Shown here piece by piece: positions 42,021 through 51,032 of a stretch of DNA of 64,000 bases. The notes below the pieces were generated by a model. It ran no database searches. It was given only the letters and a program-made list of their open reading frames with translations, and was not told the DNA's origin. Position numbers and translations under genes: made by a program. Each line of letters starts with the position of its first letter. Within the stretch, counting starts at the first letter, position 1. Origin of the DNA: Burkholderia pyrrocinia (GTDB taxonomy: Bacteria > Pseudomonadota > Gammaproteobacteria > Burkholderiales > Burkholderiaceae). Location of the stretch: NCBI RefSeq assembly GCF_003330765.1, contig NZ_CP024902.1, forward strand, positions 186,001-250,000, read 5' to 3'.

Positions 42021-43265
42021 TTGAGAATTCCTCGTACATTCAAGCGCTGGCTCGGCGTGCTGGGCCTCGCGGCCGCGACGGCCGTGCTCGTGACGGCATG
42101 CGGCGGCGGCGACGGCGGCGGCGGCAACTCCGGCAACAGCGGCGGCAGCGGAAGCGGCGGCAACGGTTCGGGCGTGTCGGACGGCAATACCGCGAACACG
42201 GCCGTCATCACGGTCGGCACCGGCGTCGCGAACGTGATCAACATCCCGACCGTCAGCGTGAAGGTCTGCGCACCGGGCACGTCGAACTGCCAGGTGGTCG
42301 GCAACGTGCTCGTCGATACCGCGTCCTACGGGCTGCGGCTGGTCGGCAGCGCCGTGTCGGGCGTGCTCAACAACCTGCCGCAGGTGACGAGCGGCGGCGC
42401 GCCGGTCGCCGAGTGCGGCAAGTTCGTGTCGAGCTACACGTGGGGTTCGGTGCGCACGGTCGACCTGTCGATCGGCACCGAGCAGGCGACCTCGCTGCCC
42501 GTACAGATCATCGGCGACCTCGGCACGACGAGCGTGCCGACCTCGTGCACGAACGGCGGCGCGTCGGCCAACTCGGCGGGCGCGCTCGGCGCGAACGGGA
42601 TCCTCGGCATCGGGCCGGCGCCCGTCGACTGCGGCACGACCTGCGCGACGTCGACATCGTCGTCGAGCAACAACTACTACGCGTGCCCGAACGGCAATGC
42701 GAGCTGTGCGGTCGCGCTCGTGCCGGTGGCGCAGCAGGTGGCCAACCCGGTTCATCATTTCGCCGACAGCAGCGGGGTGAGCGTGCAGATGCCGACCATC
42801 TCGGATAACGGACAGGCGAGCGCGACCGGGCTGCTGACGTTCGGTCTGCCCGATCTGAGCACGAAGACCGTGATGACCTCGACCACGACGGGCGACGTCA
42901 GCGCGTCGTTCCTCGGCAGCACGGTGACCGCCTTCTTCGATACAGGTTCGAACGCGTATTTCTTCAACGATTCGTCGCAGACGCCCTGCTCGAGGAATGC
43001 GCAGTTCTACTGCCCGGCGGCCACGAAGACCTACACGGCGACGCTGACCGGCCAGAACAGCGCGTCGGGCACCGTGTCGATGCCCGTCGCGAACGCGGAT
43101 TCGTTGTTCGCGAACGCGTCGACGTTCGCGTTCAACGACATCGCGGGCCCGTTCGGCTCGGCCGGATGGCTCGACATCGGCATGCCGCACTTCTACGGCA
43201 AGACGATCTACTTCGGGATGGACAAGCGGTCGAGCGGCGGCGCGGCGCCTTTCGTCGCGTTCTGA
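42021..43265 (+). CDS. DUF3443 lipoprotein with pepsin-like DTxS motifs
   Basis: A 414-residue lipoprotein. The signal peptide ends in a lipobox, LVTAC (Cys near residue 27), then a Gly/Ser/Asn-rich linker (28-55). The folded part has two motifs placed as in bilobed aspartic proteases: VLVDTASYGLRLVGS (near residue 97) and AFFDTGSNAYFFNDS (near 310). These Asp-Thr-(Ala/Gly)-Ser motifs are the active-site type of pepsins and retropepsins, though no protease activity is recorded for this family, to my knowledge. Start is TTG 42021, with GGGAGAG upstream. A strong terminator follows. Confidence 0.8.
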   Translation: MRIPRTFKRWLGVLGLAAATAVLVTACGGGDGGGGNSGNSGGSGSGGNGSGVSDGNTANTAVITVGTGVANVINIPTVSVKVCAPGTSNCQVVGNVLVDTASYGLRLVGSAVSGVLNNLPQVTSGGAPVAECGKFVSSYTWGSVRTVDLSIGTEQATSLPVQIIGDLGTTSVPTSCTNGGASANSAGALGANGILGIGPAPVDCGTTCATSTSSSSNNYYACPNGNASCAVALVPVAQQVANPVHHFADSSGVSVQMPTISDNGQASATGLLTFGLPDLSTKTVMTSTTTGDVSASFLGSTVTAFFDTGSNAYFFNDSSQTPCSRNAQFYCPAATKTYTATLTGQNSASGTVSMPVANADSLFANASTFAFNDIAGPFGSAGWLDIGMPHFYGKTIYFGMDKRSSGGAAPFVAF

Positions 43266-43286
43266 CGCGGCACGGCCGCACGCAGG

Positions 43287-43319
43287 AAAAAGGGGGCGAG
43301 CGATCGCCCCCTTTTTTTT
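43287..43319 (+). terminator. Terminator after the DUF3443 gene
   Basis: Stem AAAAAGGGGGCGA/TCGCCCCCTTTTT with a 4-base loop, followed by further T residues (43312-43319). One of the strongest hairpins in the window. Confidence 0.95.
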
Positions 43320-43430
43320 ATCCGAAGGCCGCGCGCGCACTACGGACCGGATCGCCGCCGCGTGCGGGCGCAGCGTCTACGATGTAAGACCCCGGCACCG
43401 GTGCCGGCACGACATCGAGGAGACAGCGCC

Positions 43431-43928
43431 ATGAGCCCGCGCATTCAACGCATCACGCCATTCCTGTGGTTCGACCGCGACGCCGAGGCGGCCGCCGGTT
43501 TCTACGTATCGGTGTTCGACAACGCGCGCATTGTGCACGTCGCGCGCTACGGCAAGGCCGGCGCGCACGCATCCGGAAACGCGGAGGGCGCGGTGATGAC
43601 CGTCGCGTTCGAGCTCGACGGGCAGGCGTTTGTCGCGCTGAACGGCGGCCCGGTGTTCCAGATCACGCCGGCCGTGTCGTTCGTCGTCAACTGCCGCGAC
43701 CAGGACGAAATCGACCACTACTGGGCGCGCCTGTCCGAAGGCGGCGACGAACGCGCGCAGCAGTGCGGCTGGCTGCGCGACCGCTTCGGCGTGTCGTGGC
43801 AGGTCGTGCCCGCGCAGATGTCCGAACTGATGACGGGCGATCCGGCGCGCGCCGAGCGCGTGATGGCGCAGGTGATGACGATGAAGAAGCTCGATCTCGG
43901 CGCGCTGCAGCGGGCGGCGGCCGGCTAG
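43431..43928 (+). CDS. VOC-superfamily protein, PhnB/3-demethylubiquinone-methyltransferase-like
   Basis: A 165-residue protein of the glyoxalase/VOC fold. The sequence RITPFLWFDRDAEAAAGFYVSVF at the start, AVMTVAFELDGQAFVALNGGP in the middle and CGWLRDRFGVSWQVVP near the end are the PhnB-like pattern, often annotated after 3-demethylubiquinone 3-methyltransferase, a name that does not imply activity. The metal ligands of true glyoxalases are not all evident. Start ATG 43431 has GAGGAG upstream. Monocistronic. Confidence 0.85.
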   Translation: MSPRIQRITPFLWFDRDAEAAAGFYVSVFDNARIVHVARYGKAGAHASGNAEGAVMTVAFELDGQAFVALNGGPVFQITPAVSFVVNCRDQDEIDHYWARLSEGGDERAQQCGWLRDRFGVSWQVVPAQMSELMTGDPARAERVMAQVMTMKKLDLGALQRAAAG

Positions 43929-44417
43929 GCCGGCGGCCGGTTGCCGCGCCCGGCGCCTGCGCACCGGGTGGCAGGGCCTGCGTGCCCGCGCAGCCGGCGG
44001 GCCAGCACGCAGGCGAGCGACAGCAACGGAACGAGCGGATGGCGGAACACGGCGCGATTCGCTCGGGATCGGGAATGGCGAAGGGCCACGCGACTTGCGC
44101 GCTTGCGTATTGCCGGCCGGCCGGTTAATCGAATGCCGCGTATTCGCGCCGATTATCGATCGTGCCCGGTTTCATTCGGTTGTAATCAAATGCTGGATTA
44201 TCGGAGGCTGTAGTTTCTGTCAGGTCTTCAAGATTATTAAAATGACGCGACATGCAAGCCTGCGGCACCGCATTGCGCTATGGCAGCCGTTCCCGCGCCG
44301 GTGCGACGGGGCGCACGCCCGGCCGGCATGCGAAAAGAGATGGAGCCTGTCGAAATTCAAACCTATAATGCCGGCGTTGTTTCCGGGGTCGTCGATATAA
44401 AACAGGAGGGTAATAAG
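43929..44417. other. Intergenic region before the DUF805 gene
   Basis: A 489-bp region with no gene-like frame. The second half (from about 44120) is A/T-richer than its surroundings. A promoter is likely at 44341-44369. Confidence 0.5.
44341..44369 (+). promoter_or_regulatory. Candidate promoter of the DUF805 gene
   Basis: TGGAGC (44341-44346), 17 bases, and a perfect TATAAT (44364-44369). The leader would be about 42 nt. The -35 is poor (3 of 6). Confidence 0.4.
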
Positions 44418-44798
44418 ATGAATTTTTCCGAGGCAGTTCGTTCCGTACTCAATCAATACGCGAAATTCGAAGGCCGTGCGCGCCGTGCTGAATACTGGTA
44501 TTTCGCGCTGCTGAGCGGCATCCTTTCGGTCGTCGGCCAGGTGATCGGCGCGATGGGCCGCGACGCGGGCGTGATCACGCTGTTGCTGCTGGGCGTGATC
44601 TTCCTGATTTCGCTGGCGCTGATCATTCCCGGCATCGCGGTCAGCGTCCGCCGCCTGCACGATACGGGCCGCTCGGGCTGGTTCCTGCTGATCGGGCTCA
44701 TTCCGATCGTCGGCGGCATCCTGCTGCTCGTGTGGATGTGCTCGCGAGGCACCGAAGGCCCGAACCGCTTCGGCACGGATCCGGTCCCGGCGGTCTGA
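44418..44798 (+). CDS. DUF805 inner-membrane protein
   Basis: A 126-residue membrane protein of the DUF805 (YhaH/YhaI-like) family: FEGRARRAEYWYFALLSGIL at the start, then helices around GVITLLLLGVIFLISLALII and SGWFLLIGLIPIVGGILLLV, with the hallmark SVRRLHDTGRSGW. The role is unknown. Start ATG 44418, with GGAGGG 7 bases upstream. It is not part of the flagellar operon that follows. Confidence 0.9.
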   Translation: MNFSEAVRSVLNQYAKFEGRARRAEYWYFALLSGILSVVGQVIGAMGRDAGVITLLLLGVIFLISLALIIPGIAVSVRRLHDTGRSGWFLLIGLIPIVGGILLLVWMCSRGTEGPNRFGTDPVPAV

Positions 44799-45122
44799 CC
44801 GACGCCTGCCCCGACGCGCGACACCGGCGCGCCGGGGCCTGATTTTCCCGCTGTTCCCGCCTTCCCGTTTCACCCCGTTCCCCCGTTTCACGCCATTACC
44901 GTCCCGCCCGGGACCGACGCTTCGCCATTCCGCTGACCGGCACGTTTTTCCGCCGCGTCGCGCGCCGTTCCGCCCCCGATCCAGCCCCGTTCGCGCAGGC
45001 TCGCCCGATTCCCCGAAATACCCCCCTTTCCCGGCTTTGCTCGACCGATCGGCGTTTGACGCGTCCATGAATAATCGGTGTCACTGGAAAGCGGCATTCC
45101 GCCGTACCCGACTGGAGGCCCC
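44799..45122. other. Intergenic region before flhB
   Basis: A 324-bp non-coding region. It holds the DUF805 terminator and a C-rich low-complexity part (about 44850-44900, with two CCCGTTTCAC copies). The flhB operon promoter must lie here; I see no clear sigma-28 or sigma-54 site. A class II promoter under FlhDC would be expected, but the activator box is not recognisable by eye. Confidence 0.5.
44808..44847 (+). terminator. Probable terminator after the DUF805 gene
   Basis: Stem GCCCCG (44808-44813) with CGGGGC (44833-44838), extended inward by GCGCG/CGCGC-type pairing, followed by CTGATTTT. It is only 9 bases from the stop. Confidence 0.4.
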
Positions 45123-46328
45123 GTGGCAGACGAGAGCGATCTCGACAAGACCGAAGCCGCCACTCCGAGACGCCGCGAGAAGGCGCGCGAGGAGGGGCAG
45201 GTCGCGCGTTCGCGCGAACTGGCTTCGTTCGCGCTGCTCGCGGCCGGGTTCTACGGCGCATGGCTGCTCACGGGCCCGTCGGGCGCGCATCTGGAGGCGA
45301 TGCTGCGCGGTGCGTTCACGTTCGATCGCGCGACGGCGTTCGACACGAACCGGATGCTGTCGGCGGCCGGCAGCGCGAGCCTCGAAGGCTTCGCCGCGCT
45401 GCTGCCGATCCTCGTGCTCACCGGCCTCGCCGCGCTGCTCGCGCCGATGGCGCTTGGCGGCTGGCTGATCTCGCAGAAGACCTTCGAACTGAAGTTCGAC
45501 CGCCTGAACCCGATCTCGGGCCTCGGCCGGATCTTCTCGATCCAGGGGCCGATCCAGCTCGGGATGTCGCTCGCGAAGACGCTGGTCGTCGGCGGGATCG
45601 GCGGGATTGCGATCTGGCGCAGCAAGGACGAACTGCTCGGCCTCGCGACGCAGCCGCTTGGCGCGGCGCTTCCCGATGCGCTGCATCTGGTCGCCGTGTG
45701 TTGCGGCACGACGGTAGCCGGGATGCTGGTGGTCGCCGCGCTCGATGTGCCTTATCAAATCTGGCAGTACAACAAGAAGTTGCGCATGACGAAGGAAGAA
45801 GTGAAGCGCGAGCATCGCGAGAACGAAGGCGATCCGCACGTGAAGGGGCGGATCCGCCAGCAGCAGCGCGCGATCGCGCGCCGCCGGATGATGGCGGCCG
45901 TGCCGAAGGCCGACGTGGTCGTCACGAACCCGACGCACTTCGCCGTCGCGCTGCAATACACGGACGGCGAGATGCGTGCGCCGAAGGTCGTCGCGAAGGG
46001 CGTGAACCTCGTCGCCGCGCGCATCCGCGAACTCGCGGCCGAACACAACGTGCCGCTGCTCGAAGCGCCGCCGCTCGCGCGTGCGCTGTATCACAACGTC
46101 GAACTCGAGCGCGAGATTCCCGGCTCGCTGTACTCGGCCGTCGCCGAAGTGCTCGCGTGGGTCTACCAGTTGAAGCGCTTCCGTTCGGAAGGCGGCGCGT
46201 TCCCCGCGGTGCCGGTCGATCTCGACGTGCCGGCCGATCTCGACAAGGGCACGTCGGTGGCCGGCGAAGACGCGCGTGAGGAAGCCGAAGACGTGCTCGG
46301 CGCGCACGCCAGGGGAGGTGCAGCATGA
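45123..46328 (+). CDS. flhB: Flagellar export switch protein FlhB
   Basis: A 401-residue component of the flagellar type III export gate that sets substrate specificity. Four membrane helices in residues about 35-215; the cytoplasmic domain has the autocleavage site NPTH (269-272), as in Salmonella, followed by FAVALQY. The N-terminal KTEAATPRRREKAREEGQVARSRE (9-32) is the family hallmark. Start GTG 45123, with GGAGG upstream; the frame upstream is not conserved. The stop overlaps flhA (ATGA). Confidence 0.97.
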   Translation: MADESDLDKTEAATPRRREKAREEGQVARSRELASFALLAAGFYGAWLLTGPSGAHLEAMLRGAFTFDRATAFDTNRMLSAAGSASLEGFAALLPILVLTGLAALLAPMALGGWLISQKTFELKFDRLNPISGLGRIFSIQGPIQLGMSLAKTLVVGGIGGIAIWRSKDELLGLATQPLGAALPDALHLVAVCCGTTVAGMLVVAALDVPYQIWQYNKKLRMTKEEVKREHRENEGDPHVKGRIRQQQRAIARRRMMAAVPKADVVVTNPTHFAVALQYTDGEMRAPKVVAKGVNLVAARIRELAAEHNVPLLEAPPLARALYHNVELEREIPGSLYSAVAEVLAWVYQLKRFRSEGGAFPAVPVDLDVPADLDKGTSVAGEDAREEAEDVLGAHARGGAA

Positions 46329-48424
46329 GCACCCCGACCGGCCTGTTCGCGAAGCGCCCGAACCCGTTCGCGGGCACCAACCTGCGCGCGCTCGCGGGCC
46401 CCGTCCTCATCTGCATGATCCTGGGGATGATGATCCTGCCGCTGCCGCCGCTGCTGCTGGATCTGCTGTTCACGTTCAACATCGCGCTGTCGGTGATGGT
46501 GCTGCTCGTCAGCATGTACACGATGAAGCCGCTCGACTTCGCGGCGTTCCCGAGCGTGCTGCTGTTCTCGACGCTGCTGCGCCTGTCGCTGAACGTCGCG
46601 TCGACGCGCGTCGTGCTGCTCGAAGGCCACACGGGCCCGGACGCGGCCGGCCAGGTGATCGAGGCGTTCGGCCACTTCCTGGTCGGCGGCAACTTCGCGG
46701 TCGGCATCGTCGTGTTCGTGATCCTGATGATCATCAACTTCATGGTGATCACGAAGGGCGCGGGGCGGATCGCCGAAGTGTCCGCGCGCTTCACGCTCGA
46801 CGCGATGCCCGGCAAGCAGATGGCGATCGACGCCGACCTGAACGCGGGCCTCGTCAACGAGGAACAGGCGAGAAAGCGCCGCCTGGCCGTGTCGCAGGAA
46901 GCCGAGTTCTACGGCTCGATGGACGGCGCGTCGAAGTTCGTGCGCGGCGACGCGATCGCCGGCCTGATCATCATGGCGATCAACGTGATCGGCGGGCTGA
47001 TCGTCGGGATGGTCCAGCACGACATGAGCTTCGCGGCGGCCGGCACGAACTACACGCTGCTGACGATCGGCGACGGCCTCGTCGCGCAGATCCCGTCGCT
47101 CGTGATCTCGACCGCGGCCGGCGTGATCGTGTCGCGCGTCGCGACCGACGAGGACATCGGCACGCAGATCACCGGCCAGCTGTTCGCGAATCCGCGCGTG
47201 CTGACGATCACCGGCGCGATCATCGTGCTGATGGGGCTGATCCCCGGGATGCCGCACTTCGCGTTCCTCGCGCTCGGCAGCGGCCTGATCTGGCTGGCCC
47301 GTACGCAGACGAAGCGCGCGGCGGCCCGCAAGGCGGCCGGCGACGTGACCGACATCGCGCCGCCCGCCGTGCTGCCGTCCGACAGCCACGAGGCGACCTG
47401 GGACGATGTGCAGCTGATCGACCCGCTCGGCCTCGAGGTCGGCTACCGGCTGATCCCGCTCGTCGACAAGAACAGCGACGGCGAGCTGCTCAAGCGCATC
47501 AAGAGCATCCGCAAGAAATTCGCGCAGGAAATCGGCTTCCTGCCGCCGGTAATCCATATCCGCGACAACCTCGAACTGCGGCCGAACGCGTACCGGATCG
47601 CGCTGAAGGGCGTCGAGATCGGCGTCGGCGAAGTGTTCCCGGGCCAGTGGCTCGCGATCAACCCCGGCCAGGTCACGGCCGCGCTGCCGGGCGCCGTCAC
47701 GCAGGATCCCGCGTTCGGGCTGCCGGCCGTGTGGATCGACGTCGCGATGCGCGAACAGGCGCAGGTGTACGGCTACACGGTGGTCGACGCAAGCACGGTC
47801 GTCGCGACGCACCTGAACCATCTCGTCGTCCAGCACGCGGCCGAGCTGCTCGGCCGCCAGGAAGTGCAGGCGCTCGTCGAGCGCACCGGCAAGGACGCGC
47901 CGTCGCTCGTCGAGGACCTCGTGCCGAAGACGATCTCGCTGACGACGCTGCAGAAGGTGCTGCAGAACCTGCTCGAGGAAGGCGTGCCGATCCGCGACAT
48001 GCGCACGATCCTCGAGGCCGTGTCCGAACATGCGGGCCGCGGCGACGCGTTCGAGATCACGGCCGCGGTGCGGCTCTCGCTCGGCCGCGCGATCACGCAG
48101 CAGTGGTATCCGGGCGCGGGCGAGATGCAGGTGATGGGCCTCGACTCGAATCTCGAGCGCGTGCTGTCGCAGGCGCTCGCCACCGGCGCGAATCCGGGCC
48201 TCGAACCCGGCCTCGCGCACAACCTTCTGACCGGCACGCAGCAAGCGATGCTGCGTCAACAGAATCTCGGGCTGCCGCCCGTGCTGCTCGTTCAGCACGC
48301 GCTGCGCGCGATGCTCGCGCGTTTCCTGCGCCGCAGCCTGCCGCAATTGAAAGTGCTGTCGTATGCCGAAGTGCCGGACACACGCACGATCAAAGTCGTT
48401 AACGTCATCGGGGGTTCCGCTTGA
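46325..48424 (+). CDS. flhA: Flagellar export gate protein FlhA
   Basis: A 699-residue export-gate component with eight N-terminal membrane helices (to about residue 330) and a cytoplasmic domain that docks chaperone-substrate complexes. The FHIPEP region contains RGDAIAGLIIMAINVIGG, preceded by the conserved cytoplasmic-loop segment LDAMPGKQMAIDADLNAG. The cytoplasmic part includes YRLIPLVDKNSDGELL and EGVPIRDMRTILEAVSE. ATG 46325 overlaps flhB; the stop overlaps flhF (TTGA). Confidence 0.97.
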   Translation: MSTPTGLFAKRPNPFAGTNLRALAGPVLICMILGMMILPLPPLLLDLLFTFNIALSVMVLLVSMYTMKPLDFAAFPSVLLFSTLLRLSLNVASTRVVLLEGHTGPDAAGQVIEAFGHFLVGGNFAVGIVVFVILMIINFMVITKGAGRIAEVSARFTLDAMPGKQMAIDADLNAGLVNEEQARKRRLAVSQEAEFYGSMDGASKFVRGDAIAGLIIMAINVIGGLIVGMVQHDMSFAAAGTNYTLLTIGDGLVAQIPSLVISTAAGVIVSRVATDEDIGTQITGQLFANPRVLTITGAIIVLMGLIPGMPHFAFLALGSGLIWLARTQTKRAAARKAAGDVTDIAPPAVLPSDSHEATWDDVQLIDPLGLEVGYRLIPLVDKNSDGELLKRIKSIRKKFAQEIGFLPPVIHIRDNLELRPNAYRIALKGVEIGVGEVFPGQWLAINPGQVTAALPGAVTQDPAFGLPAVWIDVAMREQAQVYGYTVVDASTVVATHLNHLVVQHAAELLGRQEVQALVERTGKDAPSLVEDLVPKTISLTTLQKVLQNLLEEGVPIRDMRTILEAVSEHAGRGDAFEITAAVRLSLGRAITQQWYPGAGEMQVMGLDSNLERVLSQALATGANPGLEPGLAHNLLTGTQQAMLRQQNLGLPPVLLVQHALRAMLARFLRRSLPQLKVLSYAEVPDTRTIKVVNVIGGSA

Positions 48425-50199
48425 ACATTCGCAAATTCACCGGCGCAACGAGCCGCGACGCACTTCGTCTCGTGCGCGAGGCGCTCGGCGCCGACGCGGT
48501 CGTGCTGTCGAACCGCACGCTCGATGACGGCAGCGTCGAAATCGTCGCACTCGCCGATTCGGACCTGGCCGCGGTGACGCCGCCGGCCGCCGCGCGGCCG
48601 CGGATCGCCGCGCCGCGACTGCCGGAATCCGTGCCGGCCGCCGCGATGCCGGGCATCGTGTCGCGCCCGGGCGCCACGCTCGCGCGTCCGGTCGTCAATC
48701 CGTATGCGGCCGGTGAAGGCGGGCTGCCGGACGTGTTTTCGTCCGTGTTCGGCGCAAGCGCCGACGCGGAGGAGACGACGGCGCACCCTTCGACGATCGA
48801 TGCGGATGTGCCGGCTGCAGGTTCGCCGTCGATCGCCGCGCCCGCAGCCGGTATGCCGGCCGCCGGTACGCCGGCCGGCGCATCCGAACCCGCGCCGTGG
48901 CTGGTCGAGCATGCGAAACGCCTGACGCAGCAGCGTGACGCGCTGATCGCGCGCGCGCAGGCGACGCCCGCGGCGCCGCAAGCGAGCGCGCCCGCGCCGC
49001 AGGGCGCCGCGAACGCGACGTCGCCCGACTGGGCACGCGACATCGTGCGCGACGCCGAACGCCGGATGCCGGCTGCCGCCACTCGCGCGCCGGACGCGAG
49101 CGCCGCGAATGCCGCGAAGGCGGCCGAGCGCACGCGCCTGTCCGCCGACGCGGCCGCCGCGGTGGCCGATGCGGTGAAGTCGCGCATCGAGCGGATCGTC
49201 AACGACACGGTGATGCACGAGCTCGGCGAACTGCGCGGGATGATGGAAGCGCAGTTCGACAACCTGATGTGGCACGACCGCCAGCGTCGCAGCGCCGTGC
49301 ACGGCGCGCTGACGAAGCACCTGTTCGCGGCCGGCTTTTCCGCGCAGCTGGTGCGGATGCTCGTCGACAACCTGCCGTCCGGCGACGGCGCGCAGACCTT
49401 CGAACAGGCCGCCGAATGGGCGCAGTCGGTGCTCGCGGCGAACCTGCCGGTGCTCGACAGCGAGGACGCGCTGATGGAGCGCGGCGGCGTGTTCGCGCTG
49501 ATGGGGCCGACGGGCGTCGGCAAGACCACCACCACCGCGAAGCTGGCCGCGCGCTGCGTGATGCGCTTCGGTGCGAGCAAGGTCGCGCTGCTGACCACCG
49601 ACAGCTACCGGATCGGCGGCCACGAGCAACTGCGCATCTTCGGCAAGATCCTCGGCGTGCCGGTGCACGCGGTGAAGGATGCGGGCGATCTCGCGCTCGC
49701 GCTGTCCGAGCTGCGCAACAAGCACATCGTGCTGATCGACACGATCGGCATGAGCCAGCGCGACCGCGCGGTGTCCGACCAGATCGCGATGCTGCACGGT
49801 GCGAATACGCCGGTGCAGCGCCTGCTGCTGCTGAACGCGACGAGCCACGGCGACACGCTCAACGAAGTCGTGCAGGCGTACCGCAGCGCGGGCGAGCATC
49901 CGCACGCGGCATCCCCGGATCTGGCCGGCTGCATCCTCACGAAGCTCGACGAGGCGACCCACCTCGGCGGCGTGCTCGACACGGTAATCCGCTACAAGCT
50001 GCCGGTTCACTACGTGTCGACCGGCCAGAAGGTGCCGGAGAACCTGTATGTCGCGTCGACCAGATTCCTGCTGAAGAGCGCGTTCTGTGTGCCGCGCGAT
50101 GGCTCGCCCTTCGTGCCGCAAGAAGACGACATGCCGACGCTGCTTTCCGCACTGACCGCACGTTCCACCGCCGAGCTGCACGAGGTGCGATTTGGATAA
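48421..50199 (+). CDS. flhF: Flagellar SRP-like GTPase FlhF
   Basis: A 592-residue GTPase of the signal-recognition-particle type that sets flagellar position and number in polar flagellates. N-terminal basic region NIRKFTGATSRDALRLVREALG; a long Ala/Pro-rich B region (about 55-240); the N domain; then the G domain, with GPTGVGKTTTTAKLA (near residue 362), LLTTDSYRIGGHEQL, VLIDTIGM and the TKLD-type motif LTKLDEATHLGG. Start is TTG 48421, overlapping flhA. The stop overlaps flhG by 8 bases. Confidence 0.93.
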   Translation: MNIRKFTGATSRDALRLVREALGADAVVLSNRTLDDGSVEIVALADSDLAAVTPPAAARPRIAAPRLPESVPAAAMPGIVSRPGATLARPVVNPYAAGEGGLPDVFSSVFGASADAEETTAHPSTIDADVPAAGSPSIAAPAAGMPAAGTPAGASEPAPWLVEHAKRLTQQRDALIARAQATPAAPQASAPAPQGAANATSPDWARDIVRDAERRMPAAATRAPDASAANAAKAAERTRLSADAAAAVADAVKSRIERIVNDTVMHELGELRGMMEAQFDNLMWHDRQRRSAVHGALTKHLFAAGFSAQLVRMLVDNLPSGDGAQTFEQAAEWAQSVLAANLPVLDSEDALMERGGVFALMGPTGVGKTTTTAKLAARCVMRFGASKVALLTTDSYRIGGHEQLRIFGKILGVPVHAVKDAGDLALALSELRNKHIVLIDTIGMSQRDRAVSDQIAMLHGANTPVQRLLLLNATSHGDTLNEVVQAYRSAGEHPHAASPDLAGCILTKLDEATHLGGVLDTVIRYKLPVHYVSTGQKVPENLYVASTRFLLKSAFCVPRDGSPFVPQEDDMPTLLSALTARSTAELHEVRFG

Positions 50200-51010
50200 A
50201 CGAATCATCGACCAGGCCGAAGGGCTGCGGCGCCTGCTGGCCGGGCGCGCGTCGCGCATCGTCGCGGTGACGGGCGGGCCGGCCGGTGTCGGCTGTACGT
50301 CCACCATCGTGAACCTGGCGGCGGCGCTCGCGTCGCTCGGCAAGGATGTGCTCGTCGTCGACGAGCGCGCCGACGTGCATTCGGCCAGCGCGACGCTCGC
50401 GGGCGCGTGGCTGCGCGACGGCGAGCGCACGCGGGTGGCGGCCGGGTTCGGCCTGTGCGCGGCCGCGCGGCTCGCGCACGCCGGCTACAGCGACGCGCAA
50501 CTGAGCGACTTCATCGACGGCCCGGCCGACATTGTCCTCGTCGACGCGCAGCTCGGCGCCGACGGCTCGCTTTCGGCGCTCGCGCGCGAAGCGCACGACG
50601 TGCTGGTCGTCACGCGGGTCGCCGCGCAGGCGATCACCGAGGCATACGCGTGCATGAAGCGGCTGCATTTCGCGCACGCGTTCGCGCAGTTCCGCGTGCT
50701 GACCAATCACGTCGGCAGCCATGCGGACGCGAAGACCGCGTTCGACAACCTCGCGGGCGTCGCGAGCCGCTACCTGACCGTGTCGATCGCCGACGCGGGC
50801 TGCGTGAGCGCCGATCCGCTCGTCGAGCACGCGCGCGAACTGATGCATGCCGTGGTCGACGCGTTCCCATCGTCGGCCGCCGCGCGCGATTACCGGCAGA
50901 TTGCCGCCGACCTGCTGTACTGGCCGATGCGCCCGCGTTCGGGTGCGGGCCGCGCCGTCCATGCGGGCGGCAAGCCGTCGTATGAGGCGGGCGCGGCACA
51001 CGCCGCGTGA
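50192..51010 (+). CDS. flhG: MinD/ParA-like ATPase FlhG (FleN) with altered P-loop
   Basis: A 272-residue partner of FlhF that limits flagellar number and stimulates FlhF GTPase activity. The fold is recognisable: the P-loop-like VTGGPAGVGCTSTIVNLA (26-43), DVLVVDERADVHSA and IVLVDAQLG. However, the residue that should be the P-loop lysine is Cys35, and the upstream signature lysine of MinD-type P-loops is also absent (VTGG instead of KGG). ATP hydrolysis would need another arrangement or is lost. Start is TTG 50192, inside the flhF end. fliA follows after 22 bases. Confidence 0.88.
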   Translation: MDKRIIDQAEGLRRLLAGRASRIVAVTGGPAGVGCTSTIVNLAAALASLGKDVLVVDERADVHSASATLAGAWLRDGERTRVAAGFGLCAAARLAHAGYSDAQLSDFIDGPADIVLVDAQLGADGSLSALAREAHDVLVVTRVAAQAITEAYACMKRLHFAHAFAQFRVLTNHVGSHADAKTAFDNLAGVASRYLTVSIADAGCVSADPLVEHARELMHAVVDAFPSSAAARDYRQIAADLLYWPMRPRSGAGRAVHAGGKPSYEAGAAHAA

Positions 51011-51032
51011 GCGCCACCGGAAGGAGAGAGCC

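Noticed and set aside
43431..43928. Ubiquinone biosynthesis methyltransferase
   Set aside because: The protein is a VOC-fold PhnB-like member with no SAM-binding motif; the old name is a family mislabel.
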